A stretch of DNA of 18,497 nt from Chrysochromulina parva (GCA_002887195.1 PJAB01000979.1:1-18497), one strand, 5' to 3'. Shown: positions 1 to 7,943, counted from the stretch's first letter. A program made the numbers and translations. The notes: generated from the sequence alone by a model not told the origin.

Positions 1-1116
1 GGAAGACGGGGTGGGATAGTTGATGTCCATACCGGCGTACACCGAGCCCGTAGACACCACCGCTGTGAAGTTGCTGTAGACGTCCTCTGCAGACGCGCTG
101 CTTACGGTGATGGCGCCTTGGCTGACAGTGACAGGGCCCGAGCCGGCTCCATCCGTTTGGGCTGCCCACACGCGGCCCACGTCTGGCGTCGACCCCACGA
201 GGTTGCCGTCGGTCGAGAAGTCGTCCCTCACGAGGATGGTAGACGAGGGCGGCGGCGGCGGCGAGGGCGAGGGCGGCGGCGGCGAGGGCGGCGGCGGCGA
301 GGGGGGCGAGGGCGAGGGCGGCGGCGGCGAGGGCGAGGGCGGCGGCGGCGAGGGCGGCGGCGGCGAGGGCGGGGGGAGCGCCGCCGCCGCCGGCGGAGGA
401 GGAGGAGGACACACTTCTGCGAAGGTGGTCGCGACTATGAGGTTGCGGATCGAGAGGGTCCAGGGTCCAGGGTTTGTCGCGCTATTAGGCTGCCGGAAGG
501 CGAACCTGTTGACCGTGGGAGGAGCACTGGCCACGTTATCAGGAGAGTCTGTCGACGTGATCTTCGAGATCTCCGAGATGGGGTTGACCCAGAGCGAGCA
601 CTTTTTCGAACTTGTGTCATAGCTGAAAACCAGGCGATTTGTGGTGCCAAAAGCCAGAGTCTCTACGGTATTGCTGTTTGGGGTACCACTTTTTGCGCTG
701 ATGCCGAGCTTGTAGGTCGTAGTCGTGTGGCCAGTCGCGAAGACCTTGCAAATTTGGGTGCTATTGGTGGATGGGGGTAAGAAGTGCGTGAAGAACGGCA
801 CGAGGAACAACGATGATGGGGTGGGATCCCAGTTGAGGTCCATGCCGGCGTACACCGAGCCCGTAGACACCACCCCCGAGCCCGTAGACACACTGAAGTT
901 GCTGCAGACATCCTCTCCAGATTCGCTGCGTAGGGTGATTGCGCTTTGGTTGACAGCAGTGACAGGGCCCTGGCCGCTTCCCGAAAAGACGAACCACGCG
1001 CCGCCCACGTCTGGCGTCGACCCCGCGAGGTTGCCGTTGGTCGAGAAGTCGTCCCTCATGAGGATGGTAGCCGATGCAGCGGCGACCAGGGCGTGGACGA
1101 CGGAAATCCGGAGCAT
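1..1116 (-). CDS. Secreted protein with tandem repeated domains joined by an SPPPP linker (3' end outside window)
   Basis: Read on the minus strand from ATG at 1116, the frame stays open for 372 codons to the window edge, so the C-terminus is missing. Residues 1-16 (MLRISVVHALVAAASA) look like a signal peptide. Two copies of one domain follow, each opening with a DDFST.GNL.GSTPDVG motif: the first at about residues 17-235, the second from about 296 and cut by the edge. Both carry a VSTGSVYAGMD segment. A 58-residue run of S-P-P-P-P type separates them, as in pherophorin-like and other hydroxyproline-rich extracellular algal proteins. The length and beta-rich look of the domain suggest a concanavalin/LamG-like jelly roll, which is inference. 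A cell-surface or extracellular-matrix role is likely; no catalytic motif was seen. No intron is needed within the visible part. Confidence 0.8.
   Translation of the reverse strand, partial: MLRISVVHALVAAASATILMRDDFSTNGNLAGSTPDVGGAWFVFSGSGQGPVTAVNQSAITLRSESGEDVCSNFSVSTGSGVVSTGSVYAGMDLNWDPTPSSLFLVPFFTHFLPPSTNSTQICKVFATGHTTTTYKLGISAKSGTPNSNTVETLAFGTTNRLVFSYDTSSKKCSLWVNPISEISKITSTDSPDNVASAPPTVNRFAFRQPNSATNPGPWTLSIRNLIVATTFAEVCPPPPPPAAAALPPPSPPPPSPPPPSPSPPPPSPSPPSPPPPSPPPPSPSPPPPPSSTILVRDDFSTDGNLVGSTPDVGRVWAAQTDGAGSGPVTVSQGAITVSSASAEDVYSNFTAVVSTGSVYAGMDINYPTPSS
238..410 (-). repeat. Low-complexity (SPPPP)n coding repeat
   Basis: On the plus strand this is an irregular array of GGCGGCGGCGAGGGCGAG-type units. 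On the minus strand, in the frame of the secreted protein, it encodes Ser-Pro-Pro-Pro-Pro and Ser-Pro repeats between the two homologous domains. The plus-strand readings (poly-Gly/Glu or poly-Arg) are shadows. Confidence 0.85.
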
Positions 1117-1604
1117 CGTGTGGCCTTGCGTGCGTACGCTGTAAAATTTGAGACGCTGTCCTGCAACTCGGGTTGCAGTTTGAGTTGCGCTTCAGTTTCG
1201 AGAAAGTACCACCGTCGGCGAATCCTCGAGACTTTCCGAAGTTGGTTTCCGACTCCTGAAGGACGACCGCGGCGCCTCCTCTCCCCTGATTTGGAAGAGT
1301 GTTCCGATCCAGTGCGCGCTGCCGCGGCGGCTGCCGCGCTGCTTACAGCGGCCCTACATTGTATCGGTTCTATCGGGTTCCGTTAGGGGGGAGGGTTATA
1401 TTCCTTCCCCCGCTCCCCGCCGATTAACGGTTAATAACGGCCTGTGTGATAGCAGGCTGTGTCGGCCACGCCTCCGTCCATTGCGATAGCCGCCCCCGTG
1501 CTTGGGGGTCCGGAGTGCGTGCGCGTTGTGTGTTTCACAGCAGCAGCAGAATCCCTCCAAGCAATTCCGCGGCGGGCGCATTGTGTCGTCGACTGCGGGA
1601 CGTG
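1117..1604. promoter_or_regulatory. Divergent intergenic region
   Basis: No gene is supported here. It separates the minus-strand secreted protein from the plus-strand MGCS/TIR gene and so should hold both promoters. A small hairpin (CTGCAAC / GTTGCAG, loop TCGG) lies at 1161-1178. An AT-rich TTATATT at 1396-1402 sits about 200 bases before the downstream ATG and could be a weak core-promoter element. Both are suggestions only. Confidence 0.4.
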
Positions 1605-3439
1605 ATGGGCTGCTCGGCGGAGCCAAGCGGAAGAGGCCGAGAACGCGCCGGTGCTCACCAAGGCCGTCGAGGCCCCAGCAGCGCTTTCCAAGGCGCACCT
1701 CTCCGCCGAGGATGTCGACGCCATGTGGACCGAGCGCTGTGGCAGTGACTCGCCGGCGTCGGATGAGGCGGCTGGGGGTGGTGACGGTGGCGGCGTCATG
1801 AGTAGCATCAAGTCCATGAGCTCAGCAGCAGCGGACGGAGCCGCCCTTGTCACGACTGGGGTGGCGTCGGGCCTCCAGGCTGTCTTTGGAGAGGACATGG
1901 ACAAGTCGGATGCGGGCCTGGAGGCGGCGTTTGCGAAAAAGTGGAGGAGTCACCCGAGAGAGCATGGGACGATCGATGCCGCTGAGATGAAGGCGTACAT
2001 CCAGAGCGTGTACGAGGATGGGCTCGACGACAAGACCATTTGCGCCATGATGGCGGGTGCGCCGGGCACGAGTACGGACGGTAAGCTCGGCATCGACGAC
2101 TTCAAGCTCATCATGCGTGCCGCGGGCCCAAGAAGAAGGCAACACGGGGGGGCATCGGCAGCGCCGTCACGAGCGCCGTCGATGCTGGCGTCGATGCCAC
2201 TGTGGGGGGCGTCAAGGCGATCGGAGACGGTGCCGCCCTTGTTGGCCAGAAGAGCTTCAAGGCAGTCGGCGAGTTTGGCGAAAAAGCCGTTGGCGATGCC
2301 ATCAAGGCCAACCCGCTCAAGGCCGGGGCCTTTGGTATTGGCGCGGCGGCGACCGGTGCGACGGTCCTGGCTGTCGTGACGGCGCCGGTTACCCTGCCAG
2401 CAGCCGCAGCTGTGACCGTCGTCGTCGGTGCGCACGCGACGGTCGCGGCGGCCGTTGGCGTGGGCGCGGCCGGGGCGGGCGTCGTCGTGGGCGGGCGTCG
2501 TCGTGGGCGGGCGGCCGTCGGCGTGGGCGCAGCCGGGGCGGGCGTCGTCGTGGCCGGGCGTCGTCGTGGGCGGGCGGCCGTCGGCGTGGGCGCGGCCGGG
2601 GGCGCGGCCGTCGTGGTGGGCACGCAGCACGGTGCCAGCGGCTCGTCGGCCGCCGACAGCGTCGCTGCTGCCGAGAACGCGGCGGACCGACGATATGACG
2701 TCTTCATCTCGCACTGCAAAAGGGGTACCGAGCGCACCGCCTCGAACGATGGCCCCTTACCGCTGCCTCGCTCGCCGTTACCTTCATTACCTTCATTACG
2801 ACTGACTCGCTCGCCCTTCTACCTTCAGCCGCTTCGTTCCGATGACCTCCAATGACCTCCGATGACCTCTGATGACCTCCCTCATTGCATGCTGAGACCT
2901 CCCTCATTGCATGCTGAGTGCCTCCCTCGTTGCATGATGAGTGCCTCCCTCATTGCATGCTGAGTGCCTCCCTCATTGCATGCTGAGTGCCTCCCTCATT
3001 GCACTGCAGCGCCGGGCACCGAGGAGAGGGCGATCTCGATCGCAGACTGGTTCGCGGAGGAACGGATGAAGACCTCCTTCGACCTGCAGAATCTCGGCGA
3101 GATCTCCGAAGAGCAGCTCGTGGCCGATGTGAAGCAGTCCAAGTGCCTCGTGACCATCCTTGACACGGAGACGTTTCGGTCGCCGTGGGTGTGGTGCTCG
3201 AGAACCAGACGGTGGTCGACCATGGCATCCGCATCGTCATCTTCTTTGACGGTGACAAGTACGCCTGGAATGACCTCTCCTTCTGGCTCAAGGACTTCCC
3301 GCAGTTTTTCAAGACCCCGGCAGTTGAATACCATCGAGCCTACCACAGGGAGTCGAAGGCGGTGCTGATCGCGAAGGTCAAGGGCGAGAGGCGGTCGAGT
3401 TCGTCGCATCTCCATGCGATGAGACGTGACGTGAGTTGA
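1605..3439 (+). CDS. MGCS-anchored EF-hand-like / Gly-Ala-rich / TIR domain protein, frame-disrupted
   Basis: This is a paralogue of the gene at 3774 by its N-terminal module (APVLTKAVEA, GSDSP.SDEAAGGGDGGG, SGLQAVFGE.MDKSDAG, DAIKANPLKA). The ATG at 1605 gives MGCSAE, and Gly2-Cys3 suggests acylation. A degenerate EF-hand pair follows (second loop TSTDGKLGIDDF), then a hydrophobic Gly/Ala segment (about 2330-2640), then a TIR domain beginning YDVFISHCKR at about 2693. The TIR continues after the intron with ADWFAEERMKTSFDLQN, a box ending RSPWV, and RIVIFFDGDKYAW. TIR domains act as NAD-cleaving enzymes or signalling adaptors; which applies is unknown. Frame changes occur between 1610 and 1650 (one extra base or two missing), between 2110 and 2150 beside a 7-G run, and near 3180-3200. 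Each is needed to keep homology. They may be assembly errors or pseudogene damage. Stop TGA at 3437-3439. Confidence 0.65.
2455..2612 (+). repeat. Tandem about 60-bp coding repeat in the Gly/Ala-rich segment
   Basis: Nearly three copies of a unit encoding AVGVGAAGAGVVVxGRRRGR are present. The paralogue at about 4360-4400 has a single copy without the Arg-rich part, so the expansion is specific to the TIR-linked gene. The unit alternates hydrophobic Gly/Ala/Val stretches with a basic GRRRGR. Confidence 0.75.
2725..3009 (+). other. Intron inside the TIR domain, with a 23-bp tandem array
   Basis: The donor is GTACCG and the acceptor CACTGCAG. Phase 1 joining fuses ISHCKR to APGTEERAISIADWF and restores a continuous TIR N-terminus. 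The 3' part (about 2876-3000) is about six copies of a 23-bp unit starting CCTCCCTCATTGCATGCTGA, preceded by TGATGACCTC-type units. The intron start GGTACCGAG resembles the downstream exon GGCACCGAG. Confidence 0.7.
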
Positions 3440-3773
3440 GCTGCACACATGTACTGTAGCTTGTAGGATCTGAGTGGATAGCGATCTGTACTATGAACTA
3501 TTATGATATTACGGTCATATGTGCTACATGTACTCTTCATGAGTTCATCGCTTCACGTTCACCGATCCGCGGCCCACCCCGCGTGCGCGCGAAGCTGCCT
3601 CAATCATGCATGACCAGTTGTCGCGTTGGTTTGGGGTGTCGAACGTGCGTTGCATGCAAGACTCTCACCAGCTTCAAGATGGTGTGTCTCGTGCGAAATT
3701 GGCCTCCTAACAAGTTTGCGGCGGGCTAATTCCATATGCGCCACAACAACGCGCATCTCGAGCACTCGACACG
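3440..3773. promoter_or_regulatory. Intergenic: 3' flank of the TIR gene and promoter of the SNARE paralogue
   Basis: No coding signal is convincing here. An AT-richer stretch at about 3455-3545 stands out from the GC-rich surroundings and may hold the poly(A) region of the upstream gene. No conserved promoter motif was recognised. Confidence 0.4.
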
Positions 3774-6235
3774 ATGGGTTGCTCGGCGAGCAAGGTGCCC
3801 GAGGACGCGCCGGTGCTCACCAAGGCTGTCGAGGCCCAAGCGGCTCTCCCCAAGGCGCTCTCCGCCGAGGACGTCGATGCCATGTGGGCCAAGAATTGTG
3901 GCAGTGACTCGCCGGTGTCGGATGAGGCGGCTGGGGGTGGTGACGGTGGCGGCGTCATGAGTGGCGTCAAGGCCATCAGCTCTGCAGCAGCAGACGGAGC
4001 CGCCCTTGTCAAGGCTGGGGTGGCGTCGGGCCTCCAGGCTGTCTTTGGAGAGGAAATGGACAAGTCGGATGCCGGGCCCGAGAAGGCAAAGGGGGGCATC
4101 GGCAGCGTCGTCGATGCTGGCGTCGATGCCACTGTGGGTGGCGTCAAGGCGATCGGAGACGGTGCCACCTACCTTGGCCAGAAGAGCCTCGAGGGTTTCG
4201 GGGCCATTGGCGATGCCATCAAGGCCAACCCGCTCAAGGCCTTTGGTATTGGCGCTGCGGCGACCGGTGCGACGGTCCTGGCTGTCGTGACGGCGCCGGT
4301 GACGCTGCCAGCGGCCGCAGCTGTGACCGTCGTCGTCGGTGCGCACGCGACGGTCGCGGCGGCCGTCGGCGTGGGCGCGGCCGGGGCGGGCGCGGCCGTC
4401 GTGGTGGGCGCGCAGCACGGTGCCAGCGGCTCGTCGGCCGCCGACAGCGTCGCTGCCGCTGAGCACACACCGGCCGGCGAGCAGCGGTTTCGTCAAAGCG
4501 AGCAGCGGTTTCGTCAAAGCGAAGAGCCCCCCACTCCTCCTCCCAGAACGGGCCGGCCGTCCAGGATGGCAGCAAATGGGGGCGCGGATGTTGCCGGCGT
4601 CCTCGGCGCTGCGGTGGGCGGTCACAAAGCCATTGGGGATGGTGCCGGCGTCCCACATCGAGACCCTGGCAATCCGTCCACTGTACTTGATGGCGCCAAG
4701 GCCGTCAGTGCGGCGACGTTGGACGGGGCGACCTTTGTCAGCAAAAAGGGGATTGAGGGCGCCAGGGCCGTCGGTGAAGGCGTCAAGGCCACTGATGACC
4801 TCCGATGACATTTGATGACCTCCGATGACCTCCGATGACCTCCCTCATCAGGTGACGGCGTCAAGGCCACAGGCAGCCACGTGGTCACGGAGCTCGAGAA
4901 GACGCTCGAGAGCGCCGTGACGAGCGCCTCGGGCTCGGTGAGCGGCCAGACTGACCTCCGATGACCTCCGATGACCTCTGATGACCACTGATGACCTTTG
5001 ATGACCTCCGATGACCTTTGATGACCTTTGATGACCTCCCTCATCAGGTGAGCAGCCAGTCTGACCTCAATGAGTTCCGCCCCAAGGACGGCCATTATCA
5101 TGCCACGGACAAGGTGCACAAGCACGCGCAATCGAGGTTCATCAAGGAGGGGCTCCGAAAAGGCGAGCACCAGCATGATGCCGAGCTGCAGGTGCGCGGG
5201 CGAGTGCATGTGATTGCATGTGATTGCATGTGATTGCATGTGATTGCATGATGCCGAGCTGCAGGTGCGCGGGCGAGTGCACTCGAGAGGGAGGTCCTAC
5301 CAGACTGAGTGATTGCATATGATTGAACTGGATTGCATGTGATTGCGTGTGATGACACAGGCCATCGAGAGGGAGGTCTACCAGACGGAGGAGGCCATCG
5401 ACGAGGCGACGAAGCGCATCCTTCGCACTGCGGTGGCGACGCGCGACGTAGGGGCCGCCACGCTGCAGCAGCTCGAGCAGCAGGGCGAGCAGATGCAGCG
5501 CATCAAGGGAGATCAGGCGAAGGTCAAGGTGAACTTGGACAAGTCCGATAAGCTCTTCTTGGGGATGACTTCCTATCTGGGCTGGCGGGCCTGGGGACAG
5601 GTGATTGCATGTGATAGCAATGTGATTGCGTTCGATTGCGCGCTTGATGACTCCCTCTCATCCGCCCCTCATGGCCTGAGGCGAGCTTGATGACTCCCTC
5701 TCATCACCCTCCCATCCTCATCGTTTGTGGACAGGCCTCGACCACCTCCGGCATAAACAAGCAGACTGGCGTCTACTCCGATTACGGCACGGACGTGGCG
5801 CACGGACGCGGTAGGGGGGGCGGCAAGGGTGGACACGGGCGCGGCGCGGGCGCCGACGCGGGTGGTAGCACGAGCAGCGCAGCGGCAGCCAGCGCGCGCG
5901 ACGCACTCGCCGGCGACGGAGACCCGATGAACGCCATCTCCGCACTATCTCGCGAGCTGCATCAACAAGCCCTGGCGATGCGTACGGAGATCAAGAGCCA
6001 GCTGCCCGAGCTCGACGAGATGGCCGTTACGTCGCAGGCTCTGAAGGCCAAGGTCGACAAGCAGCAAGCGCGCTCGGAGGCGTGGGGCGGCCGGACGGTC
6101 ACAAGGGATCCGGACGTGGCGAACGAGGCGGCGTTCACGCCCAGCCAAGAGATGGCCGGTCGCGTCGCTCTGAGCGTGGCCGAGATTACGGCGCGCGGCG
6201 GCGCGAGCCTGGCAGGGAAAGCTCTTGGGATGTGA
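3774..6235 (+). CDS. MGCS-anchored Gly/Ala-rich protein with C-terminal tandem Qb/Qc SNARE (SNAP-25-like)
   Basis: Proposed exons are 3774-4773, 4852-4937, 5048-5191, optional 5265-5276, 5361-5600 and 5735-6235, all phase-compatible, giving about 656-660 residues. MGCSASK fits N-myristoylation (Gly2, Ser6) with palmitoylation at Cys3. A Gly/Ala-rich hydrophobic stretch lies at about residues 155-225. From about residue 411 comes a Qb SNARE helix (EATKRILRTAVATRDVGAAT, then LEQQGEQMQRI with its zero-layer Gln). After a Gly-rich linker the Qc helix starts at about 559 (DPMNAISALSRELHQQ, zero-layer Gln in IKSQLPEL). This is the SNAP-25/29/33 layout, with an unusual N-terminal extension of about 400 residues. 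The expected role is membrane fusion on an acylated membrane. The frame is intact, unlike the TIR paralogue. Weak point: linkage of the N-terminal module and SNARE in one transcript rests on junction phase, not RNA. Confidence 0.75.
4481..4522 (+). repeat. 21-bp tandem duplication in coding sequence
   Basis: Two back-to-back copies of a 21-bp unit encode EQRFRQS twice, between the Gly/Ala-rich segment and the Pro-rich PPTPPPR stretch. They are in frame and leave the reading frame unchanged. Confidence 0.7.
4774..4851 (+). other. Intron A of the SNARE gene, flanked by exon duplication
   Basis: 78 nt, phase 1, GTGAAG to CCTCATCAG. Read-through hits TGA at 4806-4808. The intron's first 19 nt match the first 19 nt of the next exon with one mismatch (GTGAAGGCG / GTGACGGCG, then TCAAGGCCAC in both). 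The rest is TGATGACCTCCGA-type tandem units. Confidence 0.8.
4938..5047 (+). other. Intron B of the SNARE gene, flanked by exon duplication
   Basis: 110 nt, phase 0, GTGAGC to CCTCATCAG. The first 21 nt of intron and following exon differ at two positions (GTGAGCGGCCAGACTGACC / GTGAGCAGCCAGTCTGACC). The body is about eight TGATGACCTC-type units containing in-frame stops. Confidence 0.8.
5192..5264 (+). other. Intron C of the SNARE gene, within a perfect 35-nt duplication
   Basis: A 35-nt block at 5174-5208 recurs exactly at 5247-5281, each spanning the same CTGCAG/GTGCGC junction. Between them lie about five TGATTGCATG units. Splicing from 5192 to 5264 would keep one copy. A single longer intron 5192-5360 that skips the small exon at 5265 is equally in frame. 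Confidence 0.6.
5277..5360 (+). other. Intron C' of the SNARE gene, flanked by exon duplication
   Basis: Starts GTGCACTCGAG and ends GATGACACAG. The segment TCGAGAGGGAGGT..CTACCAGAC near the intron start is a copy, with one inserted base, of the next exon (ATCGAGAGGGAGGTCTACC). Using this donor leaves a 12-nt exon (5265-5276, VRGR). Confidence 0.5.
5601..5734 (+). other. Intron D of the SNARE gene
   Basis: 134 nt, phase 0, GTGATT to GTGGACAG, joining GWRAWGQ to ASTTSGINK between the two SNARE helices. It has a few TGATTGC and CTTGATGACTCCCTCTCATC units. Only about 7 nt (GGACAGG) are shared at the two junctions, so it lacks the long duplication of its neighbours. Confidence 0.75.
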
Positions 6236-6306
6236 ATGTGAACGGCAGGGAAAGCTCTTGGGATGTGAATGCGAACGGAGTAAGCTCTTGGGATGTGAAT
6301 GCGACG
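6208..6306 (+). repeat. About 33-bp tandem repeat over the SNARE gene stop codon
   Basis: Three imperfect copies of GGGAAAGCTCTTGGGATGTG-type units. The SNARE gene stops at the first TGTGAATG (TGA 6233-6235). Another frame stays open through the array (ESSWDVNVNG repeats) into a charged KGGKERAKLD.. segment, so an alternative C-terminus cannot be excluded, but no splice signals demand it. Confidence 0.7.
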
Positions 6307-6923
6307 AGGGAGGGGCACGAAAATGTGAGCGGGAAGCTGAAGGGCGGGAAAGAACGAGCGAAACTGGATAGGACCATGCGAAAGGAGCTAGAGCTCCTCG
6401 ACAGTACTAAGGGGAGCGACTCGGGTCCCCCCCCGGGGGGGTCGGATGACGTGACTCGCTGCGGTGACAGCGTGGAGCGTGACACCGGTGTCCGTTGCGT
6501 GCTGGTCCGGTGCCTGGCTGGTAGGCTGGAGCGGTGTGGTTCGGTTCTTCGGAGCGGCGAGCGAGCATGCAAGCGAGAGACGAGCCTTGACCTGACGCGA
6601 CGGCGACGCGAGATGGCCCGTGCGGTGACGCCCCGCGCGGCGCGGCGCCAAAACCCAAACTTCGCGACTTGTATGACGGTTCGTCATGGCTCATGCGTCA
6701 AGAATTCACACAACACGACCATAACAACACGCGTACCCTCCCCCAATGTTGAGGGTACGCGTGTGTTTAGATAGCCACGGATCTGTTGTCAGTGTTTATT
6801 GTGTTCGACACCTGTCTATCACTCTATCTTCAGCGCGTTGGCCCGCTAAGATTCGATTAAATCCTATGGACGTCGATCACTCCTGACTACAAACGATCCG
6901 TGGACCGGGCTCGAAGGCGTGGG
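6236..6923. other. Convergent intergenic region
   Basis: 3' flanks of the plus-strand SNARE gene and the minus-strand JmjC gene. Besides the tail of the 33-bp repeat it holds a self-complementary C8G7 run at 6427-6441 and a strong hairpin at 6727-6764. No ORF here resembles a known protein. Confidence 0.5.
6727..6764. other. Perfect 14-bp hairpin between convergent genes
   Basis: ACACGCGTACCCTC at 6727-6740 is the exact reverse complement of 6751-6764, with a 10-base loop (CCCCAATGTT). It sits in the 3' region shared by two converging genes, so it could fold in either 3' UTR. A role in 3'-end formation is inference. Confidence 0.7.
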
Positions 6924-7943
6924 TCATCGCTGGTGGCAGACGTGCACGGGCTCGCGCAGCTCGGGGTCGAAGGGCACGAGCACCTGTTGGGAATCGTGGC
7001 GCCGTGATGAGCGTGTGCATGCAAGGCAGGGGGCGCAGGGCACGTGCACCGAGACCGCGGGCCCGTCTGCGCTCGTCTCGACGTGGTGCCACCAGTAGGG
7101 GGGCGTGTACAGGACGTCGCCCGGCTCGATGACGACGCGCCGGAGTGTCGGCGCGTCGCCTCCGAAGAATCTCGGGTGCCGTCGGCGCTCTTCGCGCCCG
7201 CGGTCTGTGTGCTCGTCCTCGGAGGCCGCCTCGAGGTCGATACGGGAGAGCTCCGGCCGCTCGGGCCTTGGATACATGCTCCGCCACTCGTCGGGCTCGA
7301 CGAGGGTGAAGGTCTTCGTCCCATGCACACCGGCGAGGAAGCCATGGCACAGATCGTAGTGGAAGGGCGTCACATTCTCGGCCGGCCCGAACCAGACGCC
7401 GCAGCAGTGCTCCTTGAGCTTCGTAGCTCCCATCAAAGCCTCGATCACGGAGAGGTCCACATGCTCGCGCAGGCACGCGAGCGGCGCACGCGCGTAGAAC
7501 CGGTGCGCCACGTCGAGCGAGGAGACCAGCAGTTGCGCGACCTCATCAACCGGCCGCTCCGTCTTTTCGCAGTCGGCGCCCAGAAAGCGCCGCCCGCCAT
7601 CGCGCGGCTTCAAGCACGTGGCCATAGATTGCTTAGAGCCGAGGAGCGCAGACTGCCACTGCGTGATTGCTGACCAATGGCGAGCAAAGCCACGGAGCAA
7701 TACCGGCCTACGGTGACGGAACCGACGCTCAAACTCGTCAATGGTGAGCGAGGTCACAACGGCGACACCGGAGGCCTCCATGGTGTTTACTGGTGGCGTC
7801 GTCGGCAAAAGACGAGCTGGCTCATCCTCGATCAGCAAGGCGAGCTCGTCTTCAAAGGCGGAGGAGTGAATCCACTCTGCCGTCTCCAAGCTCGATGGAG
7901 TCGTCTGCTCGGCGTCCTCGCCGAGGCACGCCTCGTGCGCCAT
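6924..7943 (-). CDS. JmjC/cupin-8 Fe(II)/2-oxoglutarate dioxygenase
   Basis: 339 codons from ATG at 7943 to TGA at 6924-6926 without splicing, or 317 residues if the 66-nt intron at 6984-7049 is removed. The fold is recognisable by RPVLLRGFARHW at 79-90 and the metal site H195-x-D197 (TPFHYDLCHGF). K210 in GTKTFTL probably binds 2-oxoglutarate, and the distal His is H286 (GDVLYTPPYWWHHV). All three iron ligands are present, so it should be active. The family hydroxylates or demethylates proteins or RNA (FIH, JMJD5, JMJD7, TYW5 relatives). The substrate cannot be told from sequence. Met55 is an alternative start that would drop a poorly conserved acidic leader. It lies divergent from eEF2, 316 bases away. 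Intron removal gives AVSVLVPFDPELREPVHV, a better strand end than the read-through. Confidence 0.85.
   Translation of the reverse strand: MAHEACLGEDAEQTTPSSLETAEWIHSSAFEDELALLIEDEPARLLPTTPPVNTMEASGVAVVTSLTIDEFERRFRHRRPVLLRGFARHWSAITQWQSALLGSKQSMATCLKPRDGGRRFLGADCEKTERPVDEVAQLLVSSLDVAHRFYARAPLACLREHVDLSVIEALMGATKLKEHCCGVWFGPAENVTPFHYDLCHGFLAGVHGTKTFTLVEPDEWRSMYPRPERPELSRIDLEAASEDEHTDRGREERRRHPRFFGGDAPTLRRVVIEPGDVLYTPPYWWHHVETSADGPAVSVHVPCAPCLACTRSSRRHDSQQVLVPFDPELREPVHVCHQR
6984..7049 (-). other. Candidate 66-nt in-frame intron in the JmjC gene
   Basis: On the minus strand it starts GTGCACGTGCCC at 7049 and ends TTCCCAACAG at 6984. The first 21 nt match the following exon at 18 positions (GTGCACGTGCCCTGCG / GTGCTCGTGCCCTTCG). 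It is a multiple of three without a stop, so read-through stays open and would add 22 residues. Confidence 0.65.

Noticed and set aside
118..780. Arg/Gly-rich and Gly/Glu-rich plus-strand frames over the first 800 bases
   Set aside because: They are shadows of the minus-strand SPPPP protein, which has a signal peptide, a repeated domain and a continuous frame.
1446..1748. Short frame carrying MGCSAE as an independent gene
   Set aside because: After MGCSAE the frame leaves the homology shared with the paralogue, so it is better read as the start of the TIR gene before a frame break.
3726..4811. 361-codon minus-strand frame
   Set aside because: It is antisense to exon 1 of the SNARE-linked gene. 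The parallel antisense frame in the TIR paralogue only mirrors the paralogy of the plus strand.
6643..6655. E2F-like site (TTTTGGCGC on the minus strand)
   Set aside because: A single short match in a 3' intergenic region of very high GC is expected by chance.
6082..6774. 230-codon frame overlapping the SNARE gene end
   Set aside because: Its first half is a frame shadow of the Qc-SNARE exon. The later part is low-complexity 33-bp repeat translation, and no splice signals join it to the gene, so it is kept only as a remote alternative C-terminus.
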